Positions 62,201 to 64,000 of a stretch of DNA of 64,000 nucleotides are shown here, one piece after another. The translations under genes were made by a program, and so were the position numbers. Within the stretch, counting starts at the first letter, position 1; the number at the start of each line of letters is the position of its first letter. The stretch is from Mucilaginibacter endophyticus (GTDB lineage: Bacteria; Bacteroidota; Bacteroidia; Sphingobacteriales; Sphingobacteriaceae): contig NZ_QPCG01000001.1 of NCBI RefSeq assembly GCF_003351025.1, positions 1,495,949 through 1,559,948 of the forward strand. Reading direction: 5' to 3'. Under the pieces are notes generated by a model, which searched no databases, was not told the origin of the DNA, and saw only the letters and a list, made by a program, of their open reading frames with translations.

Positions 62201-63747
62201 TGCTGTGGTTTATCCGAAAGGATAGCCAATGGCACGTCGGTACCCATTGAACCTACAGGCTCTTTGCCATCAAGCGCCATTGGCTTAATGATAGTATCGA
62301 TATCTTCGCGACTGTAACCAAATACCTGCTGGTAACGGTATACAGAAGCTTCAGATAGGCTGGCGAAAGCCAAACGTGGTTCTGAAAGTTCACTCAGGTT
62401 AATTTTATAATTTTCAAGCCAACGGCCGTAAGGCTGTTGTGATGCTACTTGTTTCTTGATCTCCTCATCGGTAATGATGCGGCCTTTTTCAGTATCGATC
62501 AACAACATTTTACCAGGCTGTAAGCGGCCTTTACGTAAAACAGTGCTTTCGTCGATAGTTAAAGTACCAGCTTCTGATGCAGCTATAACACGGCCATCAT
62601 TAGTTACCACAAAACGCAGCGGACGCAAGCCGTTACGGTCAAGCAATGCGCCTACCAGTTTACCATCGGTAAAGGTAATTGCAGCAGGGCCGTCCCATGG
62701 CTCCATCAGCGTAGCGTGAAACTCATAGAAAGCTTTTTTAAGCGGATCCATTGCTTCGTTGCCATCCCATGCTTCGGGTACCAGCATCATCATTACGTGT
62801 GGTAATGAACGGCCTGAGTGCAATAACACTTCGATGATGTTATCCAAACAGGCAGAGTCAGATTGGTTGTTATCAATCACAGGCAATAGCATCTCCATTT
62901 CTTCGGCGGTGAAGTATGAAGAAGCGTATGATTTTAAGCCTGCGTAAAACCAGTTTAAGTTACCTGTTAAGGTGTTGATCTCGCCGTTGTGCGCAATTAA
63001 GCGGAATGGCTGAGCCAATTTCCATGACGGGAATGTATTGGTTGAAAAACGCGAGTGGATCATGGCAAAGCCAGATGCTATACGCGGATCAGAAAGGTCT
63101 GAATAGTATTTACGTAGCTGGTAAGTAGTAAGCTGGCCTTTGTAAATAATTGTTTTACAGCTTAATGATGTAAAATAGAAATTTTCAGAAGCACCGGCTA
63201 CGGTTTCGGTAATGGTTTTGTTGATATACCTTCTGAGCACGAATAACTTACGCTCAAAATCATCGGCATTGGTAATATGATGCGGACGGGCAATATAAAT
63301 TTGCTCAACATCGGGCTCGGCCTGACGGGCTGTTTCGCCAATAACCGACGAATCAACTACAAGTTTACGCTCGCCCAGTTTTTGCAAGCCTAATTTTTCA
63401 ATTGCATTGTTAATAATGGTACGGCAGGCCTTTTTCTGGGCCGAATCCTTGGGTAAGAAAATCATACCTACACCATACTCGCCGGGTTCCGGCAGGCTGA
63501 TCTCAAGGTTTGAGCATTCTTCCATTAAAAACTCATGGGGTAATTGTATCAATATACCCGCTCCGTCCCCGCTTTCGGGGTCGCATCCGCACGCACCACG
63601 GTGCTCCATGTTTTCAAGCATGGTCAACGCGTTATCGATGATTTCGTTGGTTTTATGACCGTTGATGTTGGCTATAAATCCCGTTCCGCACGAATCGTGT
63701 TCAAATTCCGGTCTGTAAAGACCCTGGTGGCTATCAGTTTGATCCAT
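59230..63747 (-). CDS. gltB: Glutamate synthase large subunit
   Basis: A 1505-residue subunit. A ~19-residue propeptide precedes the catalytic cysteine of the class II glutaminase ([10 protein letters not shown]). The central domain follows, and then the FMN-binding synthase barrel ([52 protein letters not shown]). The 3Fe-4S cysteines are in [13 protein letters not shown] (~1135). The C-terminal beta-helix has G-rich repeats ([30 protein letters not shown]). Length equals the bacterial norm. It is first in the gltBD operon. Confidence 0.97.
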   Translation of the reverse strand: [1505 protein letters not shown]

Positions 63748-64000
63748 TGTTTAAATTAAACCGTTTATAATATTTATAAGGGGTGTAACCACGAAGTTAC
63801 CAAAACTCAAATAAATTATAAAATTTACGGTAATTTTTAAAGAATTCTAAAAAATCAATTATTTAAATCATAATTATTTAACATTATCTCAACAAAAAGA
63901 GATAAATATTATGATGTACAAAATGAAAGTACGAAAAAAATTATTTAGAATCAATATAAAGTTATACCAAACTTGTGCAATACATTTATTAAAGCTGACT
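63748..64000. other. Leader region of gltBD
   Basis: This stretch is very AT-rich and I see no gene in it. Read on the minus strand, a small hairpin GTAAC-TTCGTG-GTTAC lies 40-55 bases before the gltB start. TTTATTTG is the nearest approach to a -7 box and has one mismatch. The promoter is not resolved. Confidence 0.35.

Noticed and set aside
62456..62719. Long antisense ORFs within gltB and other large genes
   Set aside because: They are shadows of strongly coding frames with no independent start context or domain pattern.

Overview
The window looks like chromosome of a member of the Bacteroidota, most likely a Mucilaginibacter/Pedobacter-like sphingobacterium. The signs are type IX secretion (T9SS) sorting domains, A-rich start regions without Shine-Dalgarno sequences, TAnnTTTG -7 promoter boxes, an eight-gene hisGDCBHAF(IE) run in the usual order, and housekeeping genes (grpE-dnaJ, ftsE, gltBD, galK) spread among small hypothetical genes. 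I see no rRNA, tRNA, CRISPR array, phage or transposase gene.

Layout. 0-9 kb: the 5' end of a small membrane protein, a 2122-aa T9SS-exported LamG protein and an M1 metallopeptidase. 9-16 kb: a carboxypeptidase-regulatory-like protein, then a tight three-gene unit (Lgt-like membrane protein, cysteine-rich radical SAM enzyme resembling the tetraether-lipid-synthase family, small membrane protein), Ppx/GppA, a NatAB-like ABC exporter, and a membrane gene broken by a frameshift. 16-23 kb: sialidase-fold lipid/cell-surface enzyme, dnaJ, grpE, ftsE, LuxC-like acyl-CoA reductase, ferredoxin and NlpC/P60 peptidase. 23-28 kb: a second T9SS protein sharing its C-terminal ~690 residues with the first, and a WD40 protein. 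28-36 kb: the histidine operon on the minus strand. It has a recognisable promoter and a short upstream ORF with seven His codons among nine, which looks like a histidine-sensing leader peptide. 36-50 kb: a membrane glycosyltransferase-like protein, GmhB, YbjQ, small proteins, a Tat-exported TIM-barrel isomerase, an M28 peptidase, GNATs, TrmH, galactokinase, a YciI-like protein and an aldo/keto reductase. 50-57.6 kb: a 908-aa MG2/TonB-plug-like protein, tandem paralogous lipoproteins, CYTH, DUF3892, and an ArsR-AHSA1 pair with two operator-like repeats placed over its promoter. 57.7-63.7 kb: gltD and gltB.

The most unusual feature is the intergenic DNA. It carries many imperfect palindromes. 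One family is a ~90-bp MITE-like element starting ATGTCATTGCGAG, present in six copies and only between 29.6 and 48.8 kb. Others are compound palindromes whose arms are built from degenerate tandem words. Almost every gap in the his operon holds a different palindrome. In two genes (hisH, the TrmH-type methylase) repeat DNA has run into, or appears to supply, the 5' coding end.

The best candidates for undescribed biology are the his leader, the repeat-punctuated his operon with its G8 tract at the start of hisH, and the Lgt-like/radical SAM membrane-lipid unit.
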